Below, one piece after another: positions 17,595-25,382 of a stretch of 64,000 nucleotides of DNA (its first letter is position 1; the number at the start of each line of letters is the position of its first letter). The notes beneath the pieces were generated by a model that saw only the letters and a list, made by a program, of their open reading frames with translations, had not been told where the DNA came from and ran no database searches. This stretch comes from an uncultured Lachnospiraceae bacterium (GTDB lineage Bacteria > Bacillota > Clostridia > Lachnospirales > Lachnospiraceae), in the NCBI GenBank assembly GCA_910587105.1, contig CAJUMB010000004.1, forward strand, positions 1 through 64,000. Direction: 5' to 3'. The position numbers and the translations under genes were made by a program.

Positions 17595-19343
17595 ATGGAT
17601 GTTTTTGACGTACTGGCCATGGCAGGGGGCTTATCGCTGTTTCTGTTCGGCATGAGTGTGATGGGACAGGCTCTGGAACGCCGGGCCGGTGAGAAATTAA
17701 GCGGTCTGCTGGGAAGACTGACCACCAATAGGGCAGCAGGACTTTTGACCGGGCTTGTGGTCACTGCGGTGATTCAGAGTTCTTCTGCGGCTACAGTTAT
17801 GGTGGTGGGATTTGCCAATTCCGGGCTGATGACTCTGCGGCAGGCAGTGAATGTGATCATGGGGGCAAATATTGGAACAACGGTTACCGCATGGGTGCTG
17901 AGCCTTGCCGGAATCGAGAGCGGCAATATATTTGTAAAATTGCTGAAGCCATCTTCCTTTACCCCTGTGCTGGCCCTGGCAGGGATTATTTTCTATATGT
18001 TCTGCAAAAGCGCGAAAAAGAAAGATACAGGAATGATTTTTCTGGGATTTGCCACTTTGATGACCGGAATGGAAACCATGTCAGGCGCTGTGGCAGGACT
18101 GGGACAGGTTCCGGCATTTCAAAATCTCTTTTTAGTATTTCAAAACCCTTTTCTGGGGGTGCTGGCAGGAGCGGTGCTCACAGCCGTAATTCAGTCCAGC
18201 TCTGCCTCTGTAGGAATTTTACAGGCCCTTGCTGTCACCGGGCAGGTGTCCTATGGCGCCGCGGTTCCCATTATCATGGGGCAGAATATCGGCACCTGTG
18301 TGACAGCAATGTTATCTTCCATTGGAGCAAATAAAAATGCCAGGCGGGCAGCCATGGTGCATTTATCTTTTAATGTAATCGGTTCGGCGGTGTGGCTGAC
18401 AGTCTTTTGGATTATCAAAATAGTATTTCGTCCCTCCTTTTTGGGGGAGGCGGCATCTCTGCTGGGTATTGCTGCAGCCCACACGGTTTTTAATGTTCTG
18501 TGTACCCTGTTGATGCTGCCTCTGTCAGGCTTTCTGGAACAGCTGGTGAACCGTCTGGTTCCGGATACCAGAGAGCCGGAAATACAGACAGAACTGGATG
18601 AGCGTCTGCTGGCCGCTCCTTTCGCGGCACTGGAGCGGTGCCAGAAAGTGGCGGGGGATATGGCCTCTGCCGCGGTGTCAGCGCTTACAGAAAGTCTGGA
18701 TTATCTTTATGGGAAGCAGGCGAAAGACCCGGTATCCATCCATGAAAAAGAAGAAAAGACAGACCGCTTTGAGGATATTTTGAGCACGTATCTGATTCAG
18801 CTGAGCACACGGCAGATCAATGAATCTGACAGTGCAGAGGCGGCCAAGCTGCTGAAAATAATCGGAGACTTTGAGCGCATCGCAGACCATGCCGTAAATA
18901 TTTTAGAATCTGCAGAAGAAATGAGAAAAAAGAAACTGGCCTTTTCCGCTGCCGCTGACGCAGAGCTGGCGGTGATCACCTCAGCAGTAAGGGAAATCCT
19001 TGATTTGTCCCTCACAGCTTTTCTGGACAATGATATGGAGGCTGCATCCATGGTAGAACCCCTGGAGCAGGTGATTGACGGGCTGAAAGAAAAAATGCGC
19101 ACCAGGCATATTTTCCGTCTCCAGCAGGGAGGATGCTCCATGGAGACCGGGTTTATCTGGTCCGACCTGCTCACAGACCTAGAACGCACGGCGGACCACT
19201 GTTCCAACATTGCAGGATGTATCATGGATCTCAGGAACCAGAGCATGAATCTCCACGAATCTCTGCGGAATATGCGGCAGGAGGACCCTCAGTTCAGAGA
19301 CAGATATGCAGTCTATGTGGAAAAATATCCCCTGGCGTGGTGA
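17595..19343 (+). CDS. Na+/phosphate cotransporter with C-terminal PhoU-like domain
   Basis: A 582-residue membrane protein of the NptA/YjbB family. Two inverted Na/Pi repeats are seen, each with the substrate-binding QSSSA motif: VIQSSSAATVMVVGF with MGANIGTTVTA, and VIQSSSASVGILQAL with MGQNIGTCVTA. About eight membrane helices occupy residues 5-330. The remaining 230 residues are helical and cytoplasmic with PhoU-like signatures (FERIADHAVNILE, DLERTADHCSNIA). Start at ATG 17595 is set by AAGGGAG; an in-frame upstream ATG at 17550 lies inside the terminator. Likely imports phosphate or exports it under stress; stands between purB and purA. Confidence 0.92.
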   Translation: MDVFDVLAMAGGLSLFLFGMSVMGQALERRAGEKLSGLLGRLTTNRAAGLLTGLVVTAVIQSSSAATVMVVGFANSGLMTLRQAVNVIMGANIGTTVTAWVLSLAGIESGNIFVKLLKPSSFTPVLALAGIIFYMFCKSAKKKDTGMIFLGFATLMTGMETMSGAVAGLGQVPAFQNLFLVFQNPFLGVLAGAVLTAVIQSSSASVGILQALAVTGQVSYGAAVPIIMGQNIGTCVTAMLSSIGANKNARRAAMVHLSFNVIGSAVWLTVFWIIKIVFRPSFLGEAASLLGIAAAHTVFNVLCTLLMLPLSGFLEQLVNRLVPDTREPEIQTELDERLLAAPFAALERCQKVAGDMASAAVSALTESLDYLYGKQAKDPVSIHEKEEKTDRFEDILSTYLIQLSTRQINESDSAEAAKLLKIIGDFERIADHAVNILESAEEMRKKKLAFSAAADAELAVITSAVREILDLSLTAFLDNDMEAASMVEPLEQVIDGLKEKMRTRHIFRLQQGGCSMETGFIWSDLLTDLERTADHCSNIAGCIMDLRNQSMNLHESLRNMRQEDPQFRDRYAVYVEKYPLAW

Positions 19344-19480
19344 GAAAACAGCAGTCCCGCCCGTATAAAAAAGGTATTCTGCCGGAAGTTGCCGTTGAAA
19401 ATTATCTGATGATGTACTATAATAAACCAGTAATGCAAGAAACAGGTAAGAAAATTCAGAACTACGGGAGGTACTGCCAA

Positions 19481-20758
19481 ATGGTTAAAGCGATTGTGGG
19501 AGCTAACTGGGGAGATGAAGGGAAAGGGAAGATAACGGATGTGCTGGCCAAGGAATCGGATATCATCGTCAGATTTCAGGGAGGAGCAAATGCAGGCCAT
19601 ACCATTGTAAATGATTATGGGAAATTTGCCCTGCACACTTTGCCTTCGGGAGTGTTCTATGACCACACCACCAGTATTCTTGGAAATGGCGTGGCCGTGA
19701 ACATTCCTGTATTATTTAAGGAAATCCAGGAAATTGTGGACAGAGGCGTGCCAAAGCCGAAGATTTTTGTCTCAGACCGGGCGCAGATTGTGATGCCGTA
19801 CCATATTCTGCTGGACGCGTATGAAGAGGAAAGGCTGGCCGGCAGGTCTTTCGGCTCTACAAAATCGGGGATTGCGCCTTTCTACTCGGATAAATATGCC
19901 AAAATCGGCTTTCAAATCAGTGAACTGTTCGGCAGTGAAGATGCATTGATGGATAAGGTGAAGCAGGTCTGTGATATTAAGAATGTGCTGGTGGAGCACC
20001 TTTATCACAAGCCGCTGCTGCAGCCGGATGAGATATTAAAAGAGCTGCTGTCTTACAAAGAGATGGTAGAGCCTTATGTGTGTAATGTGTCCGCCTATCT
20101 GTATCAGGCACTGAAAGAAGGAAAAGAGATTCTGCTGGAGGGACAGCTGGGTTCGTTGAAAGATCCGGACCACGGGATTTATCCCATGGTAACTTCGTCG
20201 TCTACTCTGGCGGCTTATGGTGCCATTGGGGCAGGGATACCTCCCTATGAGATTAAGAAGATTATCACAGTGGTAAAAGCATATTCCAGCGCGGTGGGAG
20301 CCGGAGAATTCGTATCTGAGATTTTTGGAGAGGAAGCCGATGAGCTGCGGCGCAGAGGCGGAGACGGGGGCGAATACGGAGCAACTACCGGAAGGCCGCG
20401 CCGTATGGGATGGTTTGATGTAGTGGCCAGTAAATACGGATGCCGGATTCAGGGGACTACAGATGTGGCGTTTACAGTGCTGGATGTACTGGGATACTTA
20501 GATGAGATACCTGTGTGCACCGGATATGAGATTGACGGAAAGGTGACTACGGAATTTCCGGTGACAACAGATTTGAAAAAGGCAAAGCCTGTGCTGGAGG
20601 TTCTGCCGGGCTGGAAATGTGACATACGGGGAATCAAAGAGTACCGTGAACTTCCGGAAAACTGCAGAAAGTACGTGGAGTTTGTGGAGGAAAAGATTGG
20701 ATTTCCCATCACCATGGTATCCAACGGACCGGGAAGAGAAGATATTATATATAGATAA
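19481..20758 (+). CDS. purA: Adenylosuccinate synthetase
   Basis: PurA condenses IMP and aspartate with GTP to give adenylosuccinate, the first step to AMP. The 425-residue protein starts VKAIVGANWGDEGKGK, the diagnostic GTP/IMP loop, followed by FQGGANAGHTI with the catalytic His and LPSGV. The C-terminal TTGRPRRMGWFD and the base-binding segment VSNGPGRED are present. The loop GSTKSGIAPFYSDK differs from the common GTTGRGIGPAYEDK, marking a divergent PurA subgroup. I start at ATG 19481 after GGGAGGTACTGCCAA; the long in-frame upstream extension overlaps the transporter gene in another frame and is not coding. Separated from purB by the transporter. Confidence 0.95.
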   Translation: MVKAIVGANWGDEGKGKITDVLAKESDIIVRFQGGANAGHTIVNDYGKFALHTLPSGVFYDHTTSILGNGVAVNIPVLFKEIQEIVDRGVPKPKIFVSDRAQIVMPYHILLDAYEEERLAGRSFGSTKSGIAPFYSDKYAKIGFQISELFGSEDALMDKVKQVCDIKNVLVEHLYHKPLLQPDEILKELLSYKEMVEPYVCNVSAYLYQALKEGKEILLEGQLGSLKDPDHGIYPMVTSSSTLAAYGAIGAGIPPYEIKKIITVVKAYSSAVGAGEFVSEIFGEEADELRRRGGDGGEYGATTGRPRRMGWFDVVASKYGCRIQGTTDVAFTVLDVLGYLDEIPVCTGYEIDGKVTTEFPVTTDLKKAKPVLEVLPGWKCDIRGIKEYRELPENCRKYVEFVEEKIGFPITMVSNGPGREDIIYR

Positions 20759-20780
20759 TCAGCAGCAATTCGGTGAACCA

Positions 20781-20828
20781 CAGGGCCGGGGCAAAAGGCG
20801 CGTTCTGCGCGGTTTTGTTCCGGCCTTG
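20781..20828 (+). terminator. Strong terminator between purA and the convergent small gene
   Basis: A long stem (CAGGGCCGGGGCAAAA with TTTTGTTCCGGCCTTG, topped by CGCG/CGCG) is followed by TTTCGTTATTTTTTG. It sits between the purA stop and the stop of the opposite-strand membrane protein, so it may serve both. Confidence 0.8.
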
Positions 20829-20833
20829 TTTCG

Positions 20834-21040
20834 TTATTTTTTGTCAGACTTATGGGTCCAGCGGTATACCAGCATACAGGCGTACACAATGACAGGGATG
20901 CCGATTGTGCACGCCAGGGACAACTGGAACCAGCGGCCTGCCTCAGGGCCATTCATCAAAGCGGTAAATAATGTGAAACCGTAAAGCCCCAGCAGGAAGA
21001 TCACGCCGGCCAGTGCCAGGATTCGTTTAATTTTCTTCAT
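20834..21040 (-). CDS. Small two-helix membrane protein, function unknown
   Basis: A 68-residue protein: MKKIKRILALAGVIFLLGLYGF (helix 1), an intervening NGPEAGRWFQ, then a second helix (LACTIGIPVIVYACMLVY) and a basic tail. The start at 21040 is chosen because GGAGGAATAAA precedes it; an in-frame ATG 18 bases upstream lacks a ribosome site. It is convergent with purA and divergent from the HPr promoter region. No function can be assigned. Confidence 0.72.
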   Translation of the reverse strand: MKKIKRILALAGVIFLLGLYGFTLFTALMNGPEAGRWFQLSLACTIGIPVIVYACMLVYRWTHKSDKK

Positions 21041-21102
21041 TTTATTCCTCCGTTTCAACTTTAATTTTATAAGGAGAAGGTTCGGGTGTCAATGAAAAAA
21101 TG

Positions 21103-21131
21103 TTGACAATTAAAAAAGAAGATGATATGAT
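21103..21131 (+). promoter_or_regulatory. Consensus promoter upstream of the HPr/EIIA genes
   Basis: Perfect TTGACA (21103-21108), 17-base spacer, TATGAT (21126-21131). It would give a leader of about 220 bases before the HPr gene, long enough to hold the small reading frame at 21190. Confidence 0.7.
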
Positions 21132-21189
21132 TTGCGTAAAATTTAGTGTTATAATCAAAATTGTGTCAAAATTGAGCGGGTAAGAAGGG

Positions 21190-21327
21190 ATGCAGTATCC
21201 CCCGGAAGTTTTTCTGGAGTTTATACGGGATTGTCAAAAACAGGCAGCTCTCACCATAGAAAATTTAGACATACAATTTGGCAGGGCATCTATTGCGGTT
21301 CTGGAGGACTTTTTCCGCCGCATATGA
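21190..21327 (+). CDS. Possible small protein (45 residues) in the HPr leader
   Basis: ATG 21190 opens a 45-residue frame (begins MQYPPEVFLEFIRDCQKQ, ends AVLEDFFRRI) that stops at TGA 21325-21327, 34 bases before the HPr start. It lies directly downstream of the consensus promoter at 21103. Composition is protein-like and amphipathic-helical. AAGAAGGG lies almost against the ATG, an unusually short spacing, so translation is uncertain. No family is recognised. Confidence 0.4.
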   Translation: MQYPPEVFLEFIRDCQKQAALTIENLDIQFGRASIAVLEDFFRRI

Positions 21328-21361
21328 ATATACTACTAATGTAAGGGAGGGATTATTTTTT

Positions 21362-21619
21362 ATGAAGGAATTTCAGCATGTTTTACAGAACAAATTAGGC
21401 CTTCATGCGAAACCGGCCGGTGAGTTTGTACAGATGGTAAAGAGTCTGGATTCGGCTGTGACAGTGGAAAAGGGCGGCCAGGTGGTCAGCGCGGATAAGC
21501 TGCTGGCGCTGGCATCTTTGGACGTGCATAAGGGCGACACGATTACGATCACGTTTGAAAATGATGTAAGCGACGAAGAAGTGAACAGATTCAAAGAATT
21601 TGCAGAAAAACATTTATAA
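21362..21619 (+). CDS. HPr-family phosphocarrier protein lacking the Ser46 site
   Basis: An 85-residue HPr fold. His15 in LGLHAKPAGE is the residue phosphorylated by enzyme I. At the position of the regulatory Ser46 (usually KSI) the sequence reads SADKLLALAS, with Lys at 46, so HPr kinase could not phosphorylate it and it should not act as the CcpA corepressor. Start ATG 21362 follows GGAGGGATTATTTTTT; an in-frame start at 21278 has no ribosome site. The next gene, 31 bases on, is an EIIA. No EIIB/EIIC is nearby, so the pair may be regulatory rather than a sugar transporter. Confidence 0.88.
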   Translation: MKEFQHVLQNKLGLHAKPAGEFVQMVKSLDSAVTVEKGGQVVSADKLLALASLDVHKGDTITITFENDVSDEEVNRFKEFAEKHL

Positions 21620-21650
21620 GAAAGTACGAAGGGATTATGGAGGAGAGGGC

Positions 21651-22136
21651 ATGTTGATTGCTGATTTGTTATGTCCGCAATGTATAGAACTGCATGGCAG
21701 ATCAGGAACCAAGACAGAGGTGATCGGTCATCTGATAGACTTGGTGATGAAAAGCGGCAGGATCTCTGACAGAAAGGCTTTCGAGAAAACGGTATTTCAG
21801 AGAGAACGGGAGATCAGCACAGGGATTGGAGACGGTATTGGGATTCCTCACGGGATTTGCAGCGGGGTGAACACTCTGGTATTAAGTGCCATGGTGATTC
21901 CAGGAGGAACGGATTTTGAGGCCATTGATCATCAGCCGGTGGATCTGCTGTTTATGATTGTAATACCCAGCCAGAAGAGGGATATGTATCTGCATTTTTT
22001 AAGCAGGATTTCCAAGTATTTACTGGAGGAGAAATTCACAAGGGCACTGCGCCGTGCCCGTACTGCAGAAGAATTCATCCGCGTCTTCAGAAGGGAGATT
22101 CCGGCACGGCAGTTTAAATTTGAAAATGTATCTTAA
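21651..22136 (+). CDS. PTS EIIA domain protein (fructose/mannitol/nitrogen type)
   Basis: A 161-residue single-domain EIIA-2. The active-site His67 is in DGIGIPHGI, preceded by FQREREISTGIG, which is the family signature. ATG 21651 is preferred over the in-frame 21600 start because GGAGGAGAGGGC precedes it and the N-terminus LIADLLCPQCIEL fits the family. It lies 31 bases after the HPr-like gene and ends at an intergenic promoter. Without permease domains nearby, it could phosphorylate a distant EIIB or act as a PTSNtr-like regulator with the neighbouring HPr. Confidence 0.87.
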   Translation: MLIADLLCPQCIELHGRSGTKTEVIGHLIDLVMKSGRISDRKAFEKTVFQREREISTGIGDGIGIPHGICSGVNTLVLSAMVIPGGTDFEAIDHQPVDLLFMIVIPSQKRDMYLHFLSRISKYLLEEKFTRALRRARTAEEFIRVFRREIPARQFKFENVS

Positions 22137-22151
22137 ATTTAAAATATATGC

Positions 22152-22179
22152 TTGTCATTTTATGAGTATATGATATAAT
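22152..22179 (+). promoter_or_regulatory. Promoter of the folate operon
   Basis: TTGTCA (22152-22157), 16-base spacer, perfect TATAAT (22174-22179). Transcription would start near 22186, giving a leader of about 330 bases before folE. Confidence 0.7.
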
Positions 22180-22185
22180 TGCTCC

Positions 22186-22519
22186 AGAGCCTGTATGAAT
22201 ATTCAGACAAGCTTTTGGAGCATTTTAAAATTAATATAATAGGTCATATTTACGAATAATATGCAAAATAGATTTCTATGCGTAAAGTGTTCGGCGGATA
22301 GGGAGTTGCTGCTGAAACGAAAAGTTATCTGGTAAAGAGAGCTCTTAACTTTAACTTGCGATATGGGAATCGCACCCGTTGCGACAGTTGAGCCAGACAT
22401 CTCATATTGTGTAGGGAATATTTTGGACATATGTTCTGCACATGATGGAGATGTTTTTTCATTATACGATGTTAAAAACATTCTCCGGATATGCGTATGA
22501 TGGAAAGGAGAATATTTTC
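22186..22519 (+). promoter_or_regulatory. Long structured folE leader, candidate riboswitch of unassigned class
   Basis: The 330-base leader contains several stems: AAAGTTA with TAACTTT (about 22320-22352), AAGAG with CTCTT inside it, and CGAT with ATCG around an ATGGGA loop (about 22359-22372). It ends in an intrinsic terminator (22397-22459) about 60 bases before folE. An aptamer-like region followed by a terminator ahead of a biosynthetic operon is the layout of a transcription-attenuating riboswitch. Tetrahydrofolate riboswitches are known before folate genes in Clostridia, but I could not match the consensus by eye; preQ1 and ZTP classes did not match either. Confidence 0.5.
22397..22459 (+). 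terminator. Attenuator terminator upstream of folE
   Basis: ACATCTC (22397-22403) pairs with GAGATGT (22448-22454), with further pairing inside (TGTG with CACA, GAATAT with ATATGTTC), and the stem runs straight into TTTTTT. Because folE lies downstream in the same direction with no second clear promoter, this terminator should control read-through. Confidence 0.68.
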
Positions 22520-23077
22520 ATGCTGGACGAGCAGAAAATTGAGGAAGGTGTACGGTTACTTTTGGAAGGAATCGGTGAGGATGTGAACCGGGAAGGGCTG
22601 AGAGAAACTCCGGGCCGCGTCGCCAGAATGTGCCGGGAAATTTATGGTGGTATGTGGCAGGATGCGGGAGTACATCTTGCGAAGCAGTTTGAAGCGGATA
22701 ACAATGAACTGGTGCTGGAGAAGGACATCACATTTTACTCCATGTGTGAGCACCATCTGCTTCCTTTTTATGGAAAAGCCCACATTGCTTACATACCCAA
22801 TGGAAAAGTGGCGGGATTGAGTAAACTGGCCCGTACAGTGGAGGTATATGCCCGCAGGGCACAGATTCAGGAAAAATTAACTGCTCAGATTGCAGATGCT
22901 CTCTGGGAGCATTTGAATCCACAGGGCGTGATGGTTATCGTAGAGGCAGAGCATATGTGTATGACTATGCGCGGAGTCAAGAAACCGGGCAGTAAGACCA
23001 TGAGTTATGCCACAAGAGGCTCTATAAAAGAAGACCCGCAGATGCAGCGGATGATTCTGGAGATGGTGAAAGAGTGA
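22520..23077 (+). CDS. folE: GTP cyclohydrolase I
   Basis: FolE converts GTP to 7,8-dihydroneopterin triphosphate, the first step of folate (and queuosine precursor) synthesis. The 185-residue protein has [15 protein letters not shown], the zinc/catalytic segment [20 protein letters not shown] (Cys and His ligands) and [20 protein letters not shown] with the second zinc Cys. ATG 22520 follows AAAGGAG; in-frame upstream codons run through the terminator and are not coding. Overlaps the HD-domain gene by 4 bases. First gene of a folate operon lying behind an attenuated leader. Confidence 0.96.
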   Translation: MLDEQKIEEGVRLLLEGIGEDVNREGLRETPGRVARMCREIYGGMWQDAGVHLAKQFEADNNELVLEKDITFYSMCEHHLLPFYGKAHIAYIPNGKVAGLSKLARTVEVYARRAQIQEKLTAQIADALWEHLNPQGVMVIVEAEHMCMTMRGVKKPGSKTMSYATRGSIKEDPQMQRMILEMVKE

Positions 23078-23562
23078 ACCGGGTAAATCAGATTCTGTCT
23101 CATCCCCTTTACCGCCAGGCGCTGGAAAAGACAGAACTTTTGGAAAAAGACAGAGAATTCTGCCGTCATAACATGGCACATTTTCTTGATGTGGCCCGTA
23201 TTGCATATATTCATTGTCTGGAACAGGGGATGGATGTGAAAAAGGATGTGGTCTACGGGGCTGCTCTTCTCCATGATATCGGCAGATATCAGCAGTATGA
23301 GGCGGGGATTCCCCATGAGACAGCCAGTGCCAGGCTGGCCCAGGAGATTCTGCCCCAGTGCTCTTATTCCGAAGAAGAACAGCGGCAGATTCAGGAGGCT
23401 GTTTTAGGGCACCGCCGAAAGGATAAGAAGCAGCAGGAAAGTTTGGGACTGGGCGGACTGCTTTACCAGGCGGACAAGCAGTCCAGGAACTGCTTTGTCT
23501 GTTCTGCCAGGGAAGCGTGCAACTGGCCAAAAGACAAGATGAATGAAGGAATACAGGATTAA
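23074..23562 (+). CDS. HD-domain hydrolase in the folate operon (candidate dihydroneopterin triphosphate phosphohydrolase)
   Basis: A 162-residue HD-superfamily protein with GTG start overlapping the folE stop (GTGA). [16 protein letters not shown] supplies the first His and [13 protein letters not shown] the HD doublet; [10 protein letters not shown] and VLGHRRK supply further metal-ligand His, so the fold appears catalytically complete. A Cys-rich tail ([12 protein letters not shown]) may bind metal. It lies between folE and folP, where other genomes encode the Nudix enzyme FolQ that removes pyrophosphate from dihydroneopterin triphosphate, and no Nudix gene is in the operon. A role in that step is inferred from context only. 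Confidence 0.85.
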   Translation: MNRVNQILSHPLYRQALEKTELLEKDREFCRHNMAHFLDVARIAYIHCLEQGMDVKKDVVYGAALLHDIGRYQQYEAGIPHETASARLAQEILPQCSYSEEEQRQIQEAVLGHRRKDKKQQESLGLGGLLYQADKQSRNCFVCSAREACNWPKDKMNEGIQD

Positions 23563-23582
23563 AAGAAAGCATAGGTGGTTGT

Positions 23583-24389
23583 ATGAAAATCGGCAGCAGG
23601 ATATTCGATACGAATCGGAAATGTTATGTCATGGGTATTCTTAATGTGACGCCGGATTCTTTTTCAGATGGGGGAAAATGGAATACTCTGGATCGGGCTT
23701 TACAGCATACACAGGATATGATTGACCAGGGGGCAGATATTATTGATGTGGGCGGTGAGTCCACAAGACCGGGGCATGTGCAGATTTCAGAGCAGGAAGA
23801 AATTGACCGGGTAGTGCCGGTGATCGAGGCAGTAAACAGCAGATTTGATATCCCCATATCTGTAGATACCTATAAAAGCAAAGTGGCAGAGCCGGCCATT
23901 CGGGCAGGGGCAGACCTTGTGAATGATATCTGGGGCCTGAAATATGACCCGGAGATGGCTGGATTGATTGCACGGACAGGGACGGCGTGCTGTCTGATGC
24001 ATAACAGAGAAAAAGCGGATTATCAACACTTTATGAAAGAGTTTATAGAGGATCTAGGGGAATCTGTACGGATTGCAGAAAAAGCAGGTATTGCAGAAGA
24101 CAAGATTATCCTGGATCCAGGCGTGGGATTTGGAAAGACATATGAACACAACCTGGAAGTAATGAGGGAGCTGTCTCAGATGCATCAGTATGGGTACCCG
24201 GTACTGCTGGGGACATCCAACAAATCGGTGATCGGCCTGGCTTTGGATCTGCCTGCGGAAGAGCGTCTGGAAGGAACTCTGGCCACCACTGCAGTGGGTG
24301 TGATGAATCACTGCGCTTTTGTCCGGGTACACCGGGTTTTGGAAAATAAGCGGGTCATTCAAATGACAGAAGCGATTATGGGCAGGTAG
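23583..24389 (+). CDS. folP: Dihydropteroate synthase
   Basis: FolP joins 6-hydroxymethyl-dihydropterin pyrophosphate to p-aminobenzoate and is the sulfonamide target. The 268-residue TIM barrel has MGILNVTPDSFSDGG, IIDVGGESTRPG, ISVDTYK, NDIWG, DPGVGFGK and VRVHRV, all pterin or pABA/pyrophosphate site motifs. The loop GTSNKSVIG replaces the usual GxSRKSF with Asn for Arg, but the conserved Lys and Ser remain. Start ATG 23583 follows a GGTGGTTGT stretch. folBK begins 3 bases after its stop. Confidence 0.96.
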   Translation: MKIGSRIFDTNRKCYVMGILNVTPDSFSDGGKWNTLDRALQHTQDMIDQGADIIDVGGESTRPGHVQISEQEEIDRVVPVIEAVNSRFDIPISVDTYKSKVAEPAIRAGADLVNDIWGLKYDPEMAGLIARTGTACCLMHNREKADYQHFMKEFIEDLGESVRIAEKAGIAEDKIILDPGVGFGKTYEHNLEVMRELSQMHQYGYPVLLGTSNKSVIGLALDLPAEERLEGTLATTAVGVMNHCAFVRVHRVLENKRVIQMTEAIMGR

Positions 24390-24392
24390 AAC

Positions 24393-25220
24393 ATGGATAA
24401 AATTTTTATAAAAAAATTGGAAGTGTTTGCAAAACATGGAGTTTTCCCGGAAGAAAATGTATTGGGACAGAAATTTCTCATATCTGCAGTTCTCCATACG
24501 GATGTGCGTGAGGCGGGTAAAACCGACGATTTGACCAAATCCATCCATTATGGGGAAGTGAGCTGCATGATGAAAGAACACCTGGAAGGACATACGTACT
24601 GCCTGCTGGAGCGGGCGGTGGAGACTCTGGCCAGGAAAATGCTTCTTGAAATCCCCGGCTTACAGGAAGTGGAACTGGAATTGGAAAAACCCTGGGCTCC
24701 CATCGGTCTGCCGCTGGAGACGGTTTCAGTGGCCATACGGCGCAAATGGCACCGGGCTTACATAGCACTGGGTTCCAACATGGGAGATAAAGAAGAATAT
24801 CTGCGCAAAGCAGTGAAAGCTGTGGAAACGAATGAAGACTGCCAGGTAATGAAAGTTTCCTCTTTCCTGCGCACGGCACCCTATGGAGGCGTAGAACAGG
24901 AAGATTTTCTAAACGGATGCATGGAAGTGCGGACCTTGCTGACGCCGAGGGAACTGCTGGAATTTATCCATCAGGTTGAGGCGGATGCAGGACGAGAGAG
25001 GAAAGTTCACTGGGGGCCCAGGACTCTGGATTTGGATATTATTCTATATGATAATGAACTGGTGGATGAGCTGGACCTGCAGATTCCCCACAAAGAAATG
25101 GCGAAAAGAGACTTTGTGCTGTTTCCTCTGCGTGAGATTGCGCCTTTTCTCCGGCACCCGATTACGAAAAAGACTGTGGAAGAACTTGCGGAAGAATTGA
25201 CTCAGCATTATGTTATGTAA
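24393..25220 (+). CDS. folBK: Bifunctional dihydroneopterin aldolase / HPPK
   Basis: A 275-residue fusion. Residues 1-118 are FolB (MDKIFIKKLEVFAKHGVFPEE... and LLERAVETLARKML; Tyr/Glu/Lys site), cleaving dihydroneopterin to hydroxymethyl-dihydropterin. Residues about 122-270 are FolK, the 6-hydroxymethyl-dihydropterin pyrophosphokinase: YIALGSNMGDKEEYL, DFLNGCMEV and the signature GPRTLDLDIILYDN. FolBK fusions are common in Firmicutes. It lies 3 bases after folP and ends the operon, so FolE, the HD protein, FolBK and FolP supply dihydropteroate; folC and dfrA are not in the window. Confidence 0.95.
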   Translation: MDKIFIKKLEVFAKHGVFPEENVLGQKFLISAVLHTDVREAGKTDDLTKSIHYGEVSCMMKEHLEGHTYCLLERAVETLARKMLLEIPGLQEVELELEKPWAPIGLPLETVSVAIRRKWHRAYIALGSNMGDKEEYLRKAVKAVETNEDCQVMKVSSFLRTAPYGGVEQEDFLNGCMEVRTLLTPRELLEFIHQVEADAGRERKVHWGPRTLDLDIILYDNELVDELDLQIPHKEMAKRDFVLFPLREIAPFLRHPITKKTVEELAEELTQHYVM

Positions 25221-25282
25221 TGTGAGGCCGCCTGTCTGTTTATTGGGCAGCCTCGTCAAGGGGAGGATAAAAAGTATTTTTG

Positions 25283-25310
25283 TATTCATTGGAGGGGATT
25301 CCAATGAATA
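25283..25310 (+). promoter_or_regulatory. Perfect hairpin before the AIM24-like gene
   Basis: TATTCATTGGA (25283-25293) pairs with TCCAATGAATA (25300-25310) around a six-base loop; 11-bp perfect stem in the 150-base gap after folBK. There is no U-tract, so it may be an operator dyad or RNA stability element. Confidence 0.4.
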
Positions 25311-25382
25311 ACTATAGTATTGCCGGGAATATCGGAATTATACAAAAAATATAAATGTTTTTATAAGGAGTGTATGGGCGCA

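Noticed and set aside
19133..19480. Long 5' extension of purA
   Set aside because: Overlaps the Na/Pi transporter in another frame; the diagnostic PurA N-terminus starts at 19481 behind a good ribosome site.
22280..22400. Assignment of the folE leader as a THF, preQ1 or ZTP riboswitch
   Set aside because: An ATGGGA loop and folate context are suggestive, but I could not align the conserved cores by eye; left as unassigned.
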